A DNA stretch of 64,000 bases from Lepiota brunneoincarnata (taxonomy: Eukaryota > Basidiomycota > Agaricomycetes > Agaricales > Agaricaceae): positions 62,001 through 126,000 of the forward strand of contig JAEBUN010000016.1 of NCBI GenBank assembly GCA_023014365.1. Reading direction: 5' to 3'. The position numbers and the translations under genes are program-made. Under the pieces are notes generated by a model. That model had not been told where the DNA came from. It saw only the letters and a program-made list of their open reading frames with translations, and did no database searches. Shown in pieces: positions 60,841-64,000 of the stretch; within the stretch, counting starts at the first letter, position 1, and every line of letters starts with the position of its first letter.

Positions 60841-61972
60841 GATAGGAAATGAATTGCAGGCTCAAAGCGTTCTTAAATATAGCCCTCATGTTGTCACGTG
60901 CAATCTCATGCACCCAATCGCCTACCGGCTTGCCCACCAAGCAGATTGCAGCAATCGCTTACTCCCCTTCTCTTTTCAGGAACCTCTGTGGATCCACATT
61001 GCTACTTCATCTCTCCTCGCCAACCGCGATCCACTTGTACCTCCTCGTCTCCCGTACATTATGTAGTTTGTGCCCTCCACACCATGGTATTCTACATATC
61101 TACCCGTGTCCACCAATGTTATCTACTGACACAATTAATCCAATGACCGTTCTGCACTTTGGGCTGGCAGTCATGGACAACCTACAGCCTACAAGTCGAA
61201 TTTTACGGGAAATGGAATGTCGCAACTATAAACAGCATGACAGCTGCAGTGATGAAGGACACATTATGATACCAACTCTCGCCATCTTTTTTATCATGTC
61301 CGCGCTTCTGGTCATAGTTTTCCCAATTGACCTTATACTTATTCTTAAATGCTCCAGAGTCAAACTAGAATGGAGAAGTACCAGACATTTCCTGGGCCAT
61401 AGGTTTGATCTCGCCAGCAACGAGGCACAAATAGTTCAGAATATGTACAAGACTCGGGATAGTTGATGGACAATACGGGAGTTGGGATTGAGGAGTAGTG
61501 AATCGCATCTGTGGCCGTTTGTATACATGTAGCTTTCACTCTGGTGCTACATACATTATGGGAATTTCGGATACCCAAATGGCAAGCAGGCTGGATGAGG
61601 ATCAAAGCTGCAATACACATGTGAAGGAGCAACTGTATATGTTCATGCACTTGCACTCTTTCCCATCATTATTCCGCCGTCTCTCAACATACTGGACCAG
61701 GGCTCGGGAGGGAAAAGGGCCAGACGCAGGGCCACGGGTGTCGGGGGCTGGGGGTGTGGTTGGCTTGAAACCACACTACCGTGCGCTTACACCTCTGCCT
61801 CGGGCGCAATGGAGAGGGCGCATAGGAGTGCGGAATTTCGGAAGGAAAGATGTATCTTCACCTGCGGTCGTCTCCAAACAGAGTTCTGAGGCCTGGGTTG
61901 TTCAGAGTACCGCAGAGACAGCTGAGTGAACTCAGTCAGTTCCACATGGGTTCATTGCCTTCCAGCTCGACT
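60841..61972. other. Intergenic, no firm gene
   Basis: A plus-strand frame ending at 61466 contains one hydrophobic stretch (IPTLAIFFIMSALLVIVFPI). It has no other support, so no gene is called. Confidence 0.35.
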
Positions 61973-62386
61973 TTATAGACTCCCTCGTTTTACAAGCACT
62001 TTCTTCCACCGTGGCACAGGATCCCCCTGCTCCGGATTATCTATGAACATGACTGCTGTTTCAGCAAGAGCGAAAACGCCCAGCGTGGCCGTCGCCAAGA
62101 CCAAGAACTGGCTTCTTGTCGGCCATTGTTGAATTATTGGCGCAAAGAACGCTGGACAATTCTCTCCAACTTCTCCCGCAAGAATTAGCTCAACGTCTGC
62201 GCATGCCTGGTCGGAGCCAAGAGATACCCCTTCTTTCCAATAACGCCCTTCGACGGACTTGCGTAAGAGACAGTTCGCAAGCGAGGCTCCGGGCGGCTTG
62301 TGATTGCCCGGAAGAGGGGAGTGGTGAGGGTACTGGGCGATGAAGCCAGCAGTCAAAGCGACTATCTCGCTCATCCTCTCGACCAT
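61973..62386 (-). CDS. Unrecognised small membrane protein
   Basis: A single 137-residue frame without introns. The N-terminal half is polar (FIAQYPHHSPLPGNHKPPGA, LLRKSVEGRYWKEG). One likely membrane segment follows (FLVLATATLGVFALAETAVMF) and a short basic tail (RWKKVLVKRGSL). No family is recognised; it could be a chance open frame. Confidence 0.4.
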   Translation of the reverse strand: MVERMSEIVALTAGFIAQYPHHSPLPGNHKPPGASLANCLLRKSVEGRYWKEGVSLGSDQACADVELILAGEVGENCPAFFAPIIQQWPTRSQFLVLATATLGVFALAETAVMFIDNPEQGDPVPRWKKVLVKRGSL

Positions 62387-62687
62387 CTATGAAGATTGAA
62401 AAGTGCTGGGGTCCTCGATATATTTTCAGTGTGCGAAGAGCCACTGATCTGACATGGCCTTCTGTAGCAGCTTAGGATCCCTTGCAAGCTCCTTGACAAT
62501 GCAATCGTGGCAAAAGGGATGGCTGGCGGCCAGTTGATAAGCACTGGTGTTGAGGACGGGTTGACAATTGTCTGTGGCGATCCACTGATTCATAGAGCCA
62601 CAGGAGCTCCTTTTTGCTGATATGGTAACACGGAAGAAGCAAATACGCGTTTTTCCGAATCATAGACACACCGATGACAACAGCACC

Positions 62688-64000
62688 ATGCCTGACGCCG
62701 ATACGAAACTCAGGGACGGAAAGGAAGAGGACAAGAAAGAAGGGGACAAGACTCCCCCGCCGCCCCCATGCGACGGTGCTGAGGAACGCGATTGAAGAAT
62801 CCCAAAGGCAAGTATCCCATTAATGATCTGGCCCGCATATGAGATCATGGAGTGAATGATTGTGGTTTCGTGGATAATACGTCCAAGAGGGCTCTCCTTA
62901 CATGGCTTCTTGGAGCCTCGCATTCTGGGACATTCGTAGGTGTTGGCTCTGCGGCGAAGTAACCAACGCAAGGCCTGTACCTGGGGTGGGGGTGTGTCTC
63001 CGCCTCTTAACTTGAAGTCATCTATGTATTACTCAATTCGTCCGAGAACGATGGCAAGGCACTGCAGCTTGCAAAAGAGACGGGGGATAAAATCCTTCAA
63101 CTAAACCGAAGTATGGACCTTATTGTATGTGCTAGATCGAGTATACGAACTCGGTGGAGGCTGACTGATGCTCGACTGTACGTGCCCTTTATCTTTCATC
63201 CCACCCATGCATTCCAACGACACGAAACGCTAGATTACTCCTCTCTGCGCAGTGCACTGCCTCTCTCAGACATGACGATGAATCCCAAGCTGCACTCATC
63301 AACTGCCTGCTTCACACTACATCCACTTGTGGTTTGTTCGACCAAGCGGACAAATTCACCTTCAAAACCACATCCCATACCAGCGCGAGCAACCCTCAAT
63401 ACGCTCGATACCACTATTACCTCCACCGTATCAAGGTGGCGCAATTCAACTGTACTGAGGCGCACAGGGATCTGCAACAAGCCATCCGACGTTCGCCTCG
63501 ACCAAGGACCGCTGTCGGCTTTTATCAAGCTGCACACAAGTTCTTCATCGTCGTCGAACTATTGATGGGTGATGTTCCAGACCGAAGTCTGTTCATGCAC
63601 CTGGTCTCAGAGAAGGCTTTAGTCGCTTATTTTGACATCGTCAAGGGTGTGCATTGAAAAGCATCCACTTCATCAACAACTAACCCCTAACTATCCGAAT
63701 TCATTCCCTCTCTCAATTCCAAGCCCCTCGATCAAAACACACAGCTCAGTTCTCAGCAAACAAAACATACATCCCAATTCTTCGCCTCCGACAAAACGTC
63801 ATCGAGACAGGGATCCGCAGGCTTTCGTTCTCATATTCCGCGCATCTCCCTCCGTGATGTCTGTCACAAACTTCACCTCGACTCCGGAGAAGATGCAGAA
63901 TGCACCGCTAGAAAGGCTATCCGCGGCGGAGTTATCGAAGGTCGAATCGTCCACGAGAACGGTAGGATGGGGTATGCAAGATAAAAGGGTGGTTGTGGAC
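62688..64000 (+). pseudogene. Decayed second copy of Rpn3, truncated by the window edge
   Basis: The duplicate of 25081 onward keeps the leader (from about 62640), the ATG and MPDADTK. It lacks roughly 120 bp after the PPPPP run, so most of the first helical region is missing. Further small deletions and substitutions disrupt 62950-63180. The middle (63260-63660: [35 protein letters not shown]) is well preserved, and identity to the intact copy is still about 85-90% there. A TAA falls in the final exon near 63980. Many lesions make this a clear pseudogene. The other end lies beyond the window. Confidence 0.88.

Overview
The window looks like nuclear DNA of a filamentous basidiomycete, most likely an Agaricomycete. 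Protein-coding genes are cut by many short introns (about 45-70 nt, GT...AG). The recognisable proteins are eukaryotic (alpha-COP, proteasome Rpn3, oligosaccharyltransferase subunit, GH47 mannosidases) or belong to fungal membrane-protein families that I know mainly from basidiomycetes. No species call is possible from sequence alone.

Layout. 1.8-3.1 kb: secreted GH53 galactanase (-). 5.7 kb: solo LTR. 7.1-8.7 kb: flavin monooxygenase (-). 8.9-14.1 kb: large chromatin protein ending in a PHD-like zinc finger and a chromodomain (+). 15.1-15.7 kb: hAT-type non-autonomous transposon inserted in a multi-pass membrane protein gene (-). 17.9-23.7 kb: two tandem GH47 alpha-mannosidases (+), then the OST subunit Swp1/ribophorin II (-). 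25.1-26.8 kb: proteasome subunit Rpn3 (+). 28.2 kb: second solo LTR. 28.8-30.3 kb: convergent pair of UstYa/DUF3328 oxidase-like genes. 32.0-36.5 kb: a membrane protein gene divergent from a 7-TM gene; this pair was tandemly duplicated, with the second copy of the first gene reduced to a relic. 37.0-40.3, 46.2-48.0 and 50.4-53.1 kb: three paralogues of a WW-like plus multi-TM family. 53.4-57.7 kb: coatomer alpha. 58.1-60.1 kb: XPG/FEN1-family nuclease. 60.1-62.4 kb: two unrecognised genes. 62.7-64.0 kb: decayed second copy of Rpn3, running off the window.

Gene cooperation is loose, as expected in a fungal genome. Several genes share a secretory and protein-quality-control theme: Swp1 adds N-glycans, GH47 trims mannose, COPA carries Golgi-to-ER traffic, Rpn3 belongs to the proteasome. 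I do not claim this is a functional cluster.

The most striking whole-window signal is that nearly every long conserved gene, including ones normally essential (COPA, Rpn3), is broken by single-base frame changes. All those I could resolve are net +1 insertions. Uncorrected insertion-type sequencing error is the simplest explanation, but one break is shared by both Rpn3 copies. CDS coordinates therefore span the whole gene (introns and frame breaks included), not a clean open frame.
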